DNA of 64,000 nucleotides from Capnocytophaga bilenii (GTDB taxonomy: Bacteria > Bacteroidota > Bacteroidia > Flavobacteriales > Flavobacteriaceae): positions 124,001 through 188,000 of the forward strand of contig NZ_JAGDYP010000002.1 of the NCBI RefSeq assembly GCF_017565765.1, in the 5' to 3' direction. Below the pieces are notes generated by a model, which worked only from the letters and a program-made list of their open reading frames with translations, was not told the DNA's origin and ran no database searches. Every line of letters starts with the position of its first letter. Within the stretch, counting starts at the first letter, position 1. Shown here in pieces: positions 33,426-42,746 of the stretch. The position numbers were made by a program, and so were the translations under genes.

Positions 33426-33878
33426 ATGCTGTCCAACTCAAGCAAGTACGCCATTAATGCAGTAATTTATTTAGCAGTACACTCATCTGTTACACGTAAA
33501 ATAGGCGTAAAAGATGTAGCCGAAGCGCTCCATATACCCTCACCCTTCTTGGCAAAAATATTACAAACACTTGCGAGAAAAAACGTAATCAGCTCTAATA
33601 AAGGACCAGGAGGAGGATTTTGGCTATCCGACCAAGAAAAAGAAGCCCCTTTGATGAGCGTAGTGGAACAAATAGGCGAAGCTGATAAGTTTATTCGCTG
33701 TGTGATGAGCCTAAAACAATGCTCAGACGACAAGCCCTGCCCTATGCACGCGAGCGTAAAACCCTTTAGAGATGCCTTTAGGCAAGAACTTTCTGATAAT
33801 TCTATCGCTTCTTTTGCCCAAAAAGTCATCAACCAAGAAGTTTTCCTTCTCCCCATAGAAGACGATTATACTGATTAG
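33426..33878 (+). CDS. Rrf2-family Fe-S cluster transcriptional regulator
   Basis: 150 residues. The winged HTH is at about residues 1-70 ('YAINAVIYLAVHS', 'IPSPFLAKILQTLARKNVISSNKGPGGGFWL'). Cluster ligand candidates are C92, C99 and C105 followed by H108 in 'CPMH'. This resembles the C-C-C plus H arrangement of IscR/NsrR-type sensors, though with a six-residue first gap. It probably senses iron-sulfur status, nitric oxide or oxygen. It is placed between an acyl-CoA dehydrogenase and a SemiSWEET. Confidence 0.88.
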   Translation: MLSNSSKYAINAVIYLAVHSSVTRKIGVKDVAEALHIPSPFLAKILQTLARKNVISSNKGPGGGFWLSDQEKEAPLMSVVEQIGEADKFIRCVMSLKQCSDDKPCPMHASVKPFRDAFRQELSDNSIASFAQKVINQEVFLLPIEDDYTD

Positions 33879-33928
33879 CCTAAAGCCCTTAGGTGAACAG
33901 AAAAAAGAAAATTTTAAAATAATTCAAT

Positions 33929-34192
33929 ATGGAAAACAACAAATTTTTTACAGTACTAAGTTATGCAGCTGCCATTATGGCGGTAGGGATGTATGTATCA
34001 TACATACCCCAAATTGCTGATAACCTTGCAGGACACAAAGGCAACCCCATACAGCCTTTGGTAGCAGCTATCAACTGCACCCTATGGATTGCTTACGGCT
34101 TGCTGAAAAAGCCCAAACGTGATATGCCTATAATATTTGCTAATGCACCAGGTATCATTTTTGGACTTATAGCATTCCTAACAGCGTTATAG
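33929..34192 (+). CDS. SemiSWEET sugar transporter (resident copy)
   Basis: 87 residues, three transmembrane helices, PQ-loop motif 'SYIPQI' (P27, Q28) and 'WIAYGLLKKPKRD' at the second-third helix loop. It shares the family core (YIPQI.ANL.GHK...QPL.A) with the three mobile copies but differs at many positions, so the mobile gene is not a recent copy of this one. It lies 50 nt after the Rrf2 gene and may be in its operon. An IS1182-related MITE begins 9 nt after the stop. Confidence 0.85.
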   Translation: MENNKFFTVLSYAAAIMAVGMYVSYIPQIADNLAGHKGNPIQPLVAAINCTLWIAYGLLKKPKRDMPIIFANAPGIIFGLIAFLTAL

Positions 34193-34200
34193 AGCTTTAG

Positions 34201-34327
34201 AGAGGCTGTCCGAAAGGTTTTGTTTTGTGAGGGCGATTTGCCAATCGCCCCTACAATGTGAATAAAAGCACCTGATTATCAAAGTGTGTGGCGCAATCAT
34301 ACTTTTAAAACTTTTCGGACAGCCTCT
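34201..34327. mobile_element. 127-bp MITE related to the IS1182-type element at 56.7 kb
   Basis: 21-bp terminal inverted repeats (AGAGGCTGTCCGAAAGG... and its complement, one mismatch), the same as the ends of the transposon at 56681-58550. Inside is an 8-bp perfect stem (GGGCGATT / AATCGCCC). The interior CTGATTATCA word also occurs next to the left end of the full element. It could fold into one long hairpin and may end transcription before trpC. Confidence 0.75.
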
Positions 34328-34370
34328 TGCTTATCCTGATAGACCAAAAATAACCAAAAAGATAAAGATA

Positions 34371-35201
34371 ATGACTATTTTAGAACGTATTATTGCAGAT
34401 AAACAACGTGAAGTAGCTTATAAAAAAGAGCTAATACCGCAGTTGCAATTGGAACAGAGTGTGCTTTTTGAGCGCAAAATCAACTCGCTTGCTGAAGCTA
34501 TCAAAAGTAATGCAAGTGGAGTAATTGCAGAACACAAACGCCGTTCCCCTTCCAAAGAAGTGATAAACCAATCGCTCAATTGCTTTGAGGTGGTGCAGGC
34601 TTATGAAAAAGCAGGAGTAGCTGCCATTTCGGTACTCACCGATGGTAAATACTTTGGAGGCTCATTGGACGACCTATTGGTAGCACGTGCCAACACCACC
34701 CTGCCTATACTGCGCAAAGATTTTGTAATTGATACCTACCAAATAACCGAAGCCAAAGCCTATGGAGCCGATGCTGTATTGCTCATAGCCGCAGTGCTTA
34801 CCCCAGAGCAAGTGAAAAACTTTGCCGCTTATGCTCACTCTATAGGGCTTGAAACACTCTTAGAAGTACATAATGCCGAAGAAGTAGCCTCACACCTCAT
34901 CAGCGAAGTAACCATAGTGGGTGTAAACAACCGAAACCTAAAAACCTTTGAAGTAAGTATTGATGTGAGCAAAGAACTTTCTATGAAAATACCTTCGCAA
35001 TACGTAAAAGTATCTGAAAGTGGTATTTCCGACCCTAAAGTTGTTAAAGAACTCAAAGGATACGGCTATCAGGGATTCTTGATAGGCGAAAACTTTATGA
35101 AAAGTGATGATATTCTCACTGCCACCACCGAATTTGTAACTGCAATTACCCAAAAATATAAAAAACCATCGAGCATATTGCGCTGGAACAAAAAGAAATA
35201 A
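34371..35201 (+). CDS. trpC: Indole-3-glycerol phosphate synthase
   Basis: 276 residues from ATG 34371 (MTILERIIADKQ); an extension to 34284 would run back into the MITE and is rejected. TIM-barrel motifs: 'IAEHKRRSPSKEVIN' (substrate phosphate/lysine region), 'VLTDGKYFGGSLDDL', 'LRKDFVIDTYQI', 'GVNNRNLKTFEV' and 'SESGISD'. It closes the indole ring in tryptophan synthesis. The other trp genes are not nearby; serS follows 22 nt later, so trpC is separate from a trp operon at this place. Confidence 0.93.
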   Translation: MTILERIIADKQREVAYKKELIPQLQLEQSVLFERKINSLAEAIKSNASGVIAEHKRRSPSKEVINQSLNCFEVVQAYEKAGVAAISVLTDGKYFGGSLDDLLVARANTTLPILRKDFVIDTYQITEAKAYGADAVLLIAAVLTPEQVKNFAAYAHSIGLETLLEVHNAEEVASHLISEVTIVGVNNRNLKTFEVSIDVSKELSMKIPSQYVKVSESGISDPKVVKELKGYGYQGFLIGENFMKSDDILTATTEFVTAITQKYKKPSSILRWNKKK

Positions 35202-35223
35202 CAACAATCTATACCTAAAAACT

Positions 35224-36495
35224 ATGTTGCAACTAAACACTATTAGAGAAGAAAAAGACCGCGTAATAAGCGGACTTAAAAAGCGTAATTTTAAAGAATT
35301 AGCACTCGTAGATGAAATTATCACCCTTGATGAAAAACGCCGAAGCACACAGCTGGCACTAGATGAAACACTTGCAAAATCTAATACCCTATCTAAAGAA
35401 GTAGGGAACCTTTTTAAAGCAGGCGAAACCGACAAAGCCAATGCCTTAAAAGCAGAATCGGCGACTTTGAAAGACGATATTAAAACACTTACCGACAAGC
35501 TAAACGATACAGTAACTGCACTAAACGACCTCTTGTACCGAATTCCTAATATCCCCTGCGATTTGGTTCCCGAAGGAACTTCTGAAGCGGATAACGTAGT
35601 AGTTTACGAAGCAGGTACTATTCCTAATTTACCTGCCGATGCACTACCTCATTGGGAATTGGCTAAAAAATACGACATTATAGATTTTGAATTGGGCGTA
35701 AAACTCACAGGGGCAGGATTCCCTGTTTATAAAGGCAAAGGAGCTAAATTGCAACGCGCCCTTATTACCTACTTTTTAGATAAAAACACCGAAGCAGGCT
35801 ATAATGAATACCAAGTACCCCACGTGGTAAATGAAGCTTCAGGCTATGGCACGGGGCAACTTCCTGATAAAGAGGGACAAATGTACCACGTAGGCTTAGA
35901 CGACCTTTACCTAATTCCTACTGCGGAAGTGCCTGTAACCAATATCTTCCGTGATACGCTCCTCAATGAAAACGACTTGCCTATTCTTTGTACTGCCTAT
36001 ACTCCTTGTTTCAGGCGTGAAGCGGGTAGCTATGGAGCGCACGTGCGCGGGCTAAACCGATTGCATCAGTTTGATAAAGTAGAAATTGTACGCATAGAGC
36101 ACCCCGATAACTCTTATAAAGCCCTCGATGCTATGGTAGAACACGTGAAAGGTATTCTAAATGAACTACAATTGCCTTATCACATCTTGCGACTTTGCGG
36201 TGGCGACTTAGGATTTACTTCGGCAATTACCTATGATTTTGAGGTGTATTCTACCGCACAACAAAAATGGTTAGAAATTAGCTCGGTGTCTAACTTTGAG
36301 ACCTTCCAAGCCAATCGCTTAAAATTGCGATTTAAAGATGGGCAAGGCAAAAATCGCTTAGTACACACCCTCAACGGAAGTTCGCTTGCCTTACCACGTG
36401 TGTTGGCAGGTATTTTAGAAAACTACCAAACCCCCGAAGGAATTGTAGTTCCCGAAGTATTAAGGAAATACACGGGTTTTGACCTTATCAATTAA
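35224..36495 (+). CDS. serS: Seryl-tRNA synthetase
   Basis: 423 residues, normal length. The N-terminal long antiparallel coiled coil (about 30-105) binds the tRNA-Ser extra arm. The class II core shows 'IPTAEVPVTN' (TxE serine-binding loop), motif 2 'CFRREAGSYGAHVRGLNRLHQFDKVE' and motif 3 'LNGSSLALPRVLAGILENYQ'. It charges tRNA-Ser in the cytoplasm. It is close behind trpC and may be cotranscribed with it. Confidence 0.97.
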   Translation: MLQLNTIREEKDRVISGLKKRNFKELALVDEIITLDEKRRSTQLALDETLAKSNTLSKEVGNLFKAGETDKANALKAESATLKDDIKTLTDKLNDTVTALNDLLYRIPNIPCDLVPEGTSEADNVVVYEAGTIPNLPADALPHWELAKKYDIIDFELGVKLTGAGFPVYKGKGAKLQRALITYFLDKNTEAGYNEYQVPHVVNEASGYGTGQLPDKEGQMYHVGLDDLYLIPTAEVPVTNIFRDTLLNENDLPILCTAYTPCFRREAGSYGAHVRGLNRLHQFDKVEIVRIEHPDNSYKALDAMVEHVKGILNELQLPYHILRLCGGDLGFTSAITYDFEVYSTAQQKWLEISSVSNFETFQANRLKLRFKDGQGKNRLVHTLNGSSLALPRVLAGILENYQTPEGIVVPEVLRKYTGFDLIN

Positions 36496-36538
36496 TAAAG
36501 AGGGTGCTGATAATCTCACGAACTGACGACTAAAGAAT

Positions 36539-36844
36539 ATGACCCAAATAACCTTAAAAAAAGAAGATTTATCTGGCTTAGCGCAAGGGGTACAAGCTGG
36601 AGACTTTGGTGCTCAGCACCTTATCATATCTCTATCCCCCGATGAAAATTGGAATATAAAGGACTTAAAGCCGCTGCTGGCTATCGCAAAACTACAAAAT
36701 GAACAATACCGAAAATCGGTAGTGGTGGTAAGTGCAGCACTTGCTTCGGCTGAGGCAGATAGTACCCTAAATATAGTCCCCACTGTGCAAGAAGCCCTTG
36801 ACCTTATAGAATTAGAAGAAATAGAACGTGAGTTATGGAGCTAA
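36539..36844 (+). CDS. Small protein coupled to ribonuclease Z (STAS-like)
   Basis: 101 residues, acidic C-terminus ('LDLIELEEIERELWS'). The alternating strand/helix pattern ('HLIISLSPDENWNIKDLKPLLAIAKLQNEQYRKSVVVVSAA') resembles the STAS/anti-sigma-antagonist fold. Its last 10 nt overlap the start of rnz, so the two are coupled. No function is known. Confidence 0.6.
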   Translation: MTQITLKKEDLSGLAQGVQAGDFGAQHLIISLSPDENWNIKDLKPLLAIAKLQNEQYRKSVVVVSAALASAEADSTLNIVPTVQEALDLIELEEIERELWS

Positions 36845-37746
36845 CCATTTTGGGTTGCCATAGTGCTACCCCTCGTAACAATGCACGACCTACAGCCCAA
36901 CTCTTAGAAATGAGAGGGCACCTTTTCCTGATAGATTGCGGTGAGGCTACTCAAATAGCCTTGCGCAATGCCAATGCCAAGTTCTCACGCATTAAGCATA
37001 TCTTTATCTCACACTTGCACGGAGACCACTTCTTTGGACTCTTTGGGCTTATCTCTACTTTTCAGCTTTTGGGCAGAGAAGCCGAAATGCATATTTACGG
37101 GCCTAAAGGCATCAAAGAAGCTGTATTGTTGGTGCTGAAATTGGGTGGGGCTTATACACCTTTTCCCTTGTACTTTCACGAATTATCGGGAGACACATCG
37201 GAAGTGCTGTACGAAGATGATAAAGTGCTGGTACGTACTATCCCGCTACGCCACAGAGTGTATACCAACGGCTTTTTCTTTCAGGAAAAAGAAAGCGAAC
37301 GCCGACTGGATATGACAGCGATAAGCAACTATCCTTCTATTGAAAAATGTGATTATCAGAACATAAAAAGCGGAAAGGACGTTGTACTGGAAAACGGAAC
37401 GATAATACCTAACGAAGAACTGACATTTGCCCCTCACAAGCCGCAGAGTTATGCTTTTTGTAGTGATACCTTGTATTTTGAGTCTTTGGCAGAAGAGATT
37501 AAAGGAGCAAGAGTGGTATATCACGAGGCTACATTTTTGAAAAACAACGAAGAATTGGCAGCCAAAACGATGCACTCGACAGCCTACCAAGCGGGGCTAA
37601 CTGCCAAAAACGCTAATGCTGAGGTGCTAATACTGGGGCACTATTCGTCTCGGTATAACGATATAAAACTTTTTAAGGAGGAGGCGAGTGAGGTGTTTGC
37701 TAATGTGTATTTAGCCGAAGACGGCAAGAAATTTGTATATCAATAA
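36835..37746 (+). CDS. rnz: Ribonuclease Z
   Basis: 303 residues of the metallo-beta-lactamase fold. The zinc motif 'HLHGDHFFG' has H60, H62, D64 and H65. Further ligands are in 'PLRHRVYTNGFFF', 'FCSDTLY' and 'ILGHYSSRY'. It cuts tRNA precursors at the 3' end. Length fits the short (bacterial) form of tRNase Z. Confidence 0.95.
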   Translation: MELTILGCHSATPRNNARPTAQLLEMRGHLFLIDCGEATQIALRNANAKFSRIKHIFISHLHGDHFFGLFGLISTFQLLGREAEMHIYGPKGIKEAVLLVLKLGGAYTPFPLYFHELSGDTSEVLYEDDKVLVRTIPLRHRVYTNGFFFQEKESERRLDMTAISNYPSIEKCDYQNIKSGKDVVLENGTIIPNEELTFAPHKPQSYAFCSDTLYFESLAEEIKGARVVYHEATFLKNNEELAAKTMHSTAYQAGLTAKNANAEVLILGHYSSRYNDIKLFKEEASEVFANVYLAEDGKKFVYQ

Positions 37747-37780
37747 ATAGAAAAAAACAAAAAAAATAATTAATTGAACT

Positions 37781-38362
37781 ATGAAAAGTAAAAAGTGGAT
37801 TTACATTGGTATTGCTGTTGTATTGGGCTGGTTTGTTATCAGCACTTATAATGGATTGATTGTACAAAAACAAGAAGTAAAAGCGAAATGGTCGCAAATA
37901 GAGGTACAATTGCAACGCCGTACAGACCTTATTCTCAGTTTGGTGAAAACGGTGAAGGGGTATGCAAAACACGAGAGTGAAACACTTGAGCGAGTGATGT
38001 TGGCTAGGGCGAAGGCTACTCAGATAACTGTAGACCCTACTAAACTGGACGAGGCTACGATGGCAAAACTATCGCAAGCACAGGGTGAACTTTCACAAGC
38101 CTTAGGGCGCTTGATGGTTGTGAGTGAAAACTACCCCGAGCTGAAAGCTAATCAGAATTTTATGATGTTGCAGACAGAGATTGCGGGCTGTGAAAACCGC
38201 ATAGCGGTAGAGCGCAAGCGTTATAATGATGCTGCTAAAGTATACAATACATCGTTGCTTAGCTTTCCTAAAAACCTTGTAGCGAGTTTTTTAGGTTTTA
38301 CAGAAGTGGCTTATTACCAAGCTGAAGCAGGCTCTAACAAAGCCCCAGACTTTGAATTTTAG
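37781..38362 (+). CDS. LemA family membrane protein
   Basis: 193 residues with one N-terminal transmembrane helix (about 6-24, 'WIYIGIAVVLGWFVISTYNGL') and a long helical bundle with the family patterns 'VKAKWSQIEVQLQRRTDLI', 'AQGELSQALGRLMVVSENYPELKAN' and 'RKRYNDAAKVYNT'. Paired with the TPM-domain gene 26 nt downstream, a frequent arrangement. Its exact cellular role is not defined. Confidence 0.9.
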   Translation: MKSKKWIYIGIAVVLGWFVISTYNGLIVQKQEVKAKWSQIEVQLQRRTDLILSLVKTVKGYAKHESETLERVMLARAKATQITVDPTKLDEATMAKLSQAQGELSQALGRLMVVSENYPELKANQNFMMLQTEIAGCENRIAVERKRYNDAAKVYNTSLLSFPKNLVASFLGFTEVAYYQAEAGSNKAPDFEF

Positions 38363-38387
38363 TACATTACAATAAGATTTTACGACA

Positions 38388-39494
38388 ATGAAAAGGTTTG
38401 TTATCGCTCTCCTTATAGCAACCTTGTTTCCCTTGTGCGCTATAGGGCAAACCTCTACTGAGGCTGAAGAACAACCCTCAAAAGGCTATACCATAGAGCA
38501 AGTACCCAATGTACAATTAGAAAACGCTGCCCATTATGTAACTGACCCACAGGGGATTTTGAGTGCGCAGCAACGCGATTCGCTTAACGCTATCAGCAGG
38601 CAATTGCGCGACAGCACTACTACCCAAATGGCAATAGTTATTCTCCCAGCTATAGACCGCGAGAAGTATGCAGATGCTCGTGAGTTTGCCTTTGAGCTCT
38701 TCAATTATTGGAAGTTGGGCGAAAAAAAAGTAGATAACGGGCTGTTAATTTTATTGCTCACCAACCCCGATGAGCGTGAAATTACTTTTGAAGTGGGGTA
38801 CGGGCTGGAAGAGTACCTGCCCGATGGACTTTGCAAATACATACAAACTGAACTGATGATTCCTAAAATGAAAGGTGGCGATTACGGTGGAGGACTTATT
38901 GCTGGAGCTACTGAAGTAGATAAAATCATCAAGAAAAAGTCGGATTTTGCTAATCGGTATTACGAAGGAGAGAAAAACAAAGAAAGTAATGCTGTAAAAG
39001 GGATTTTAGTTTTTGTGGGAATACTAAGTAGTTTGGGTTACCTCTTTGGGCTGCGCCCTTTGCAAAGAATAAGCAAAAACCCTCACTTTTCGGGCTACAA
39101 AAAGTATGCACTGATGAAAGAAGATAGAAACTCTTTTGGCTGTCTTGTATTTTTGTCATTAACTTTGTTGCTGCCTATTGCCATTCTTTACGGCATAGTG
39201 ATAGATAGAATGAAACGCCGCCAGCTAAAAGCGATAGTATGTGAAGGTTGTGGTGCTACCAATACGCAAGAGGTGAGAAAAACCGAAACCAGAGAAAGTG
39301 CGTATCGCTACATTATCAACTATTTATTTACTTGTAAAAAGTGTGGTAGGGTACATAAAGAAACAATATATAAAAATATACAGCCGCGCAATATTGGCGC
39401 CTCAGGAGGTCTTTTTGGCGGAATGAGTGGCGGTTCGGGCGGCTCATTTGGCGGCGGAAGTTCAGGCGGTGGTGGCGCTTCAACTAAATTTTAA
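38388..39494 (+). CDS. TPM-domain protein (YgcG-like)
   Basis: 368 residues: signal peptide (to about residue 20), TPM domain (about 45-170, 'VTDPQGILSAQQRDSLNAISRQL', 'GLLILLLTNPDEREITFEVGYGLEEYLPD'), two transmembrane helices (about 204-222 and 248-268). A cysteine-rich knuckle-like segment follows ('CEGCGATN' ... 'CKKCGRVH', probably metal-binding), then a Gly/Ser-rich tail 'GGSGGSFGGGSSGGGG'. Found with lemA upstream. TPM proteins are periplasmic or membrane-bound and have been linked to photosystem repair in plants; the bacterial function is unclear. Confidence 0.88.
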   Translation: MKRFVIALLIATLFPLCAIGQTSTEAEEQPSKGYTIEQVPNVQLENAAHYVTDPQGILSAQQRDSLNAISRQLRDSTTTQMAIVILPAIDREKYADAREFAFELFNYWKLGEKKVDNGLLILLLTNPDEREITFEVGYGLEEYLPDGLCKYIQTELMIPKMKGGDYGGGLIAGATEVDKIIKKKSDFANRYYEGEKNKESNAVKGILVFVGILSSLGYLFGLRPLQRISKNPHFSGYKKYALMKEDRNSFGCLVFLSLTLLLPIAILYGIVIDRMKRRQLKAIVCEGCGATNTQEVRKTETRESAYRYIINYLFTCKKCGRVHKETIYKNIQPRNIGASGGLFGGMSGGSGGSFGGGSSGGGGASTKF

Positions 39495-39606
39495 TGCGTT
39501 ATGCTCTTTTGAAGACTTTTGGGGCAGTCGTATAAAAAAATATTTTACGAAAAAAGTAATTTTGGAACGATTTTGGTAGGTGTTTTTAGTGGAAAAAGAT
39601 ATTTTT

Positions 39607-40602
39607 ATGAAACAATTGTTATTGAGTTTGATAACAGCTTTATTACTTGTAGGTTGCACCGATAAGGGTAGCAATAACGAGAAGTATTTACCAGCATCAG
39701 TAGGGAAGATAAACACAGTTTCGGTAGTGATAGACGATGAGCTGTGGAAAGGTGCTGTAGGCGATACTATAAGGCGTTATTTTGCGGCTGCTATAGATGG
39801 GTTACCCAATGAAGAGCCGCTTTTTACGCTTCGCCAGATGCCACCACAAGTATTTCAAGGCAATACTCGTAATAGCCGTAATATACTTATAGTGCAACGC
39901 GGCGATAAACCAAAGGTAACTATAGAAGAAGATGTGTATGCCCGTCCGCAAGTTATCGCTACTGTACAGACGAATAAAATACGCGAAATTTGTTGTAAAA
40001 TAGAAGAATACAACCAGCAGCTCATAGAAGCGTTTAGAGAAAATGAGCTGAAGGAAACGCTACACCGCTTTGAGAACTCATTGAATACTGAAACAGCTAC
40101 TGTAGAAACCTTAGGGGTAAAGCTAAAGATGCCTTCGCTGTATAAATCGCATAAATATGGAACTAATTTCTTTTGGATAGAACGCGACATTAAAGGAGGC
40201 AAAGCAAGTGTTATCCTCTACGAAATGCCTTTGGGGAGTATTCCCAACGAAGGGGTGGCAAGAGCACAGGCTATCGTAAAGATGCGCGATTCTATAGGAA
40301 AACTCTATATACCAGGGCCTGAAAAAGGAATGTATATGGTTACCGAAAGTTATCTTGCGCCCAGCATTAAGCTTTTCACTTTCAAGGATAGAAAAACAAT
40401 AGAAAGCAAGGGCTTATGGGAAGTGAAGAACTTTGCGTTGGGAGGTCCTTATATCAATTATATTATTGAAGATCAGGAGAACAACCGCTTGCTTGTAGTA
40501 GAGGGCTTTATGTATGCCCCACAGATGCCTAAACGCGATGTAATGTTTGAGCTTGAGGCAATTATAAAAAGCATAGAATTTAAAAATAACAATAAACAAT
40601 AA
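39607..40602 (+). CDS. DUF4837 family lipoprotein
   Basis: 331 residues from ATG 39607, chosen because it places a lipoprotein signal (MKQLLLSLITALLLVGC, C17) at the N-terminus. The rest is mixed alpha/beta with the DUF4837 pattern 'LPASVGKINTVSVVIDDELWKGAVGD' and 'LFTLRQMPPQVFQG'. This family is largely confined to Bacteroidota and has unknown function. The TatA gene starts 2 nt after its stop. Confidence 0.85.
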   Translation: MKQLLLSLITALLLVGCTDKGSNNEKYLPASVGKINTVSVVIDDELWKGAVGDTIRRYFAAAIDGLPNEEPLFTLRQMPPQVFQGNTRNSRNILIVQRGDKPKVTIEEDVYARPQVIATVQTNKIREICCKIEEYNQQLIEAFRENELKETLHRFENSLNTETATVETLGVKLKMPSLYKSHKYGTNFFWIERDIKGGKASVILYEMPLGSIPNEGVARAQAIVKMRDSIGKLYIPGPEKGMYMVTESYLAPSIKLFTFKDRKTIESKGLWEVKNFALGGPYINYIIEDQENNRLLVVEGFMYAPQMPKRDVMFELEAIIKSIEFKNNNKQ

Positions 40603-40604
40603 CT

Positions 40605-40808
40605 ATGAATTTGAGTATATTTTTAGGAATGGTAGGGCCTTGGCAAGTAATTATAATAGTAGCACTTATATTACTGCTATTTGGAGGTAAAAAAATTCCC
40701 GAACTGATGCGTGGTCTTGGTACGGGTATCAAAGAATTTAAAGATGCTACCAAAGGTACCGATGACACTCAAGAAAATAAAAAAACAGAAGAAACTACTA
40801 AAAATTAA
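40605..40808 (+). CDS. tatA: TatA-family translocase protein (second copy)
   Basis: 67 residues: N-terminal helix '[16 protein letters not shown]', then '[23 protein letters not shown]', the classic TatA hinge and amphipathic helix, and a short charged tail. It is closer to canonical TatA than the longer protein at 22105, which may play a TatB-like or alternative role. Confidence 0.92.
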   Translation: MNLSIFLGMVGPWQVIIIVALILLLFGGKKIPELMRGLGTGIKEFKDATKGTDDTQENKKTEETTKN

Positions 40809-40813
40809 TAACG

Positions 40814-41131
40814 ATGATTCTTACAACAACACCTACAATTGAAGGACGACCTGTAAAACAATATTTGGGTATCGTAACAGGTGAAACTATTATAGGGGCT
40901 AATGCTATAAAAGACTTTATGGCATCGCTTACCGATTTTTTTGGGGGTAGATCTACTACCTACGAGCAAGTGCTTATAGAAGGTAAAGAAACTGCTCTCA
41001 GAGAAATACAAGACCGTGCTGCACAATTAGGCGCTAATGCTATTGTGGGTATTGACCTTGATTATGAAACTGTAGGTGCCAATGGGGGAATGCTAATGGT
41101 TACTGCCAGCGGTACAGCCGTATTGGTGTAA
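40814..41131 (+). CDS. YbjQ family (UPF0145) protein
   Basis: 105 residues, with '[31 protein letters not shown]' and '[28 protein letters not shown]' as in YbjQ-type proteins, which form pentamers and are of unknown function. Its stop codon overlaps the mutY start (TAATG). Confidence 0.9.
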   Translation: MILTTTPTIEGRPVKQYLGIVTGETIIGANAIKDFMASLTDFFGGRSTTYEQVLIEGKETALREIQDRAAQLGANAIVGIDLDYETVGANGGMLMVTASGTAVLV

Positions 41132-42189
41132 TGCCTACGGATAAACACACTCATAAGCATTTGTGGTTTAGCGACAGGCTCATAGCGTGGTTTGCTACAG
41201 CACAACGCACACTGCCTTGGCGGGGAACGACTAACCCTTATAAGGTGTGGCTATCGGAGATTATATTACAGCAAACGCGCGTAGTGCAAGGATTGCCTTA
41301 CTACGAGCGTTTTCTTGCTACATTCCCTACCGTGCAGCACTTAGCCAAAGCTGATGAAGCGCAGGTGCTGAAGCTATGGCAGGGCTTGGGCTACTACTCA
41401 CGAGCTAAAAACCTGCACCACACAGCCCAATATATAACCTTTGAACTGAAGGGCGTGTTTCCTACTAATTATGAGGGGTTGGTGAAACTAAAAGGTATTG
41501 GTGATTATACGGCAAGTGCTATCGCTTCGTTTTGCTATAATGAGCCTTGTGCGGTAGTAGATGGGAATGTATACCGCGTGTTATCACGTGTTTTTGGTAT
41601 AGAAACGGCTATTAATAGTACCCAAGGAGCTAAAGAATTTAAAGAGCTGGCGGTACTATTACTCGATAAGCAGCAAGCTGGCTTGCACAACCAAGCCCTA
41701 ATGGAGTTTGGAGCATTGCAATGTGTGCCACAATCACCTGATTGTAATGGCTGTGTGCTGCGTGATAAGTGCTGGGCTTTTCAGCATAAAAAAGTAGAAG
41801 GATTGCCTGTAAAGGAGAAAAAGCTGACGATAAAAAAACGCTATTTCAACTACATAGTTTGGCTTTCGGCAGATAAAAAAACACAATTGCAACGGCGCGA
41901 AGCGAAGGATATATGGCAGGGATTGTACGAGTTTCCGCTAATAGAAACTACTGAAGTGGCTACAGCTACAACTATTAAACAACAGCTTGCCCTCACGGAC
42001 GAAAAAGCATTGAGCTTGTACAACGAACAGCCTATAGTGCACAAGCTGACGCATCAGCATATTTATACCCACTTTTGGATTGTAGAAACGGAGACGCTTG
42101 GCAATGCTATAACAGTGGAGGAACTGCACGAGTATCCAGTATCGGCACTTACTGCTAACTTTATTGCGAGCTTTTGGAAAATGATATAA
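41131..42189 (+). CDS. mutY: A/G-specific adenine glycosylase
   Basis: 352 residues. Helix-hairpin-helix 'LKGIGDYTASAIASFCYNEPCAVVDGNV' with the catalytic Asp region; the iron-sulfur loop has the spacing C-x6-C-x2-C-x5-C ('CVPQSPDCNGCVLRDKC'). The C-terminal NUDIX-like domain (about 230-350) recognises 8-oxoG. It removes A mispaired with 8-oxoguanine. It is followed by ssb and gldE, an order known from flavobacteria. Confidence 0.95.
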   Translation: MPTDKHTHKHLWFSDRLIAWFATAQRTLPWRGTTNPYKVWLSEIILQQTRVVQGLPYYERFLATFPTVQHLAKADEAQVLKLWQGLGYYSRAKNLHHTAQYITFELKGVFPTNYEGLVKLKGIGDYTASAIASFCYNEPCAVVDGNVYRVLSRVFGIETAINSTQGAKEFKELAVLLLDKQQAGLHNQALMEFGALQCVPQSPDCNGCVLRDKCWAFQHKKVEGLPVKEKKLTIKKRYFNYIVWLSADKKTQLQRREAKDIWQGLYEFPLIETTEVATATTIKQQLALTDEKALSLYNEQPIVHKLTHQHIYTHFWIVETETLGNAITVEELHEYPVSALTANFIASFWKMI

Positions 42190-42207
42190 AAATATTTTGT
42201 GTGTTTT

Positions 42208-42238
42208 TTTGGTAGTTATAAAAAATATTGTAATTTTG
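42208..42238 (+). promoter_or_regulatory. Promoter of ssb-gldE
   Basis: TTTG (42208-42211), 19-nt spacer, TAATTTTG (42231-42238). It gives ssb and gldE a promoter separate from mutY, with a leader of about 75 nt. Confidence 0.7.
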
Positions 42239-42317
42239 TGGTTACAAATAGACCTTAGTCATTAATGATTGGAGGTTAGACCTTGAGAAAAGAAAGAATT
42301 TAAGAAATTAAGTATAT

Positions 42318-42728
42318 ATGAATGGGACTTTGAATAAGGTAATACTCATTGGGAGAATGGGTGAGAAGGTAAAGTTAACTTATTTTAATGAAGGAAGTTG
42401 TATAGGTCAGTTCCCTTTGGCTACAGATGATGAATATCTGAACCGCGCGACCAATGAACGTATTGTAACTGCTGAGTGGCATAATATAGTGGTGCGCAAC
42501 AAATTGGCTGAAATAGTAGAGCGTTATACTCATAAAGGAGATTTGATATACGTAGAAGGGAAAATAAGAACACGCAAATGGCAAGCCGAAGATGGTACTA
42601 TGCGTTACCTGACGGAAATACAAGCCAGTGAGGTGAATTTTTTACCAAACAGGCGTGAAGGAAGGAGTTCATATCAGGCGGAAATAGAAAAAGACGATCC
42701 AGATGTGAGTACTACTCCCTTGTTTTAA
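42318..42728 (+). CDS. ssb: Single-stranded DNA-binding protein
   Basis: 136 residues. OB-fold pattern 'LNKVILIGRMGEKVKLTYF', 'TAEWHNIVVRNKLAEIVERYTHKGDLIYVEGKIRTRKW' and a short acidic tail 'EKDDPDVSTTPLF' in place of the usual DDDLPF-type tip. It binds single-stranded DNA in replication and repair; the tip would recruit partner proteins. A conserved flavobacterial neighbour of mutY and gldE. Confidence 0.93.
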   Translation: MNGTLNKVILIGRMGEKVKLTYFNEGSCIGQFPLATDDEYLNRATNERIVTAEWHNIVVRNKLAEIVERYTHKGDLIYVEGKIRTRKWQAEDGTMRYLTEIQASEVNFLPNRREGRSSYQAEIEKDDPDVSTTPLF

Positions 42729-42746
42729 TAATAAAACCTTAATATT

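Noticed and set aside
33929-34192. Resident SemiSWEET as the direct source of the mobile copies
   Set aside because: The proteins differ at many positions along their length, so recent copying is excluded.
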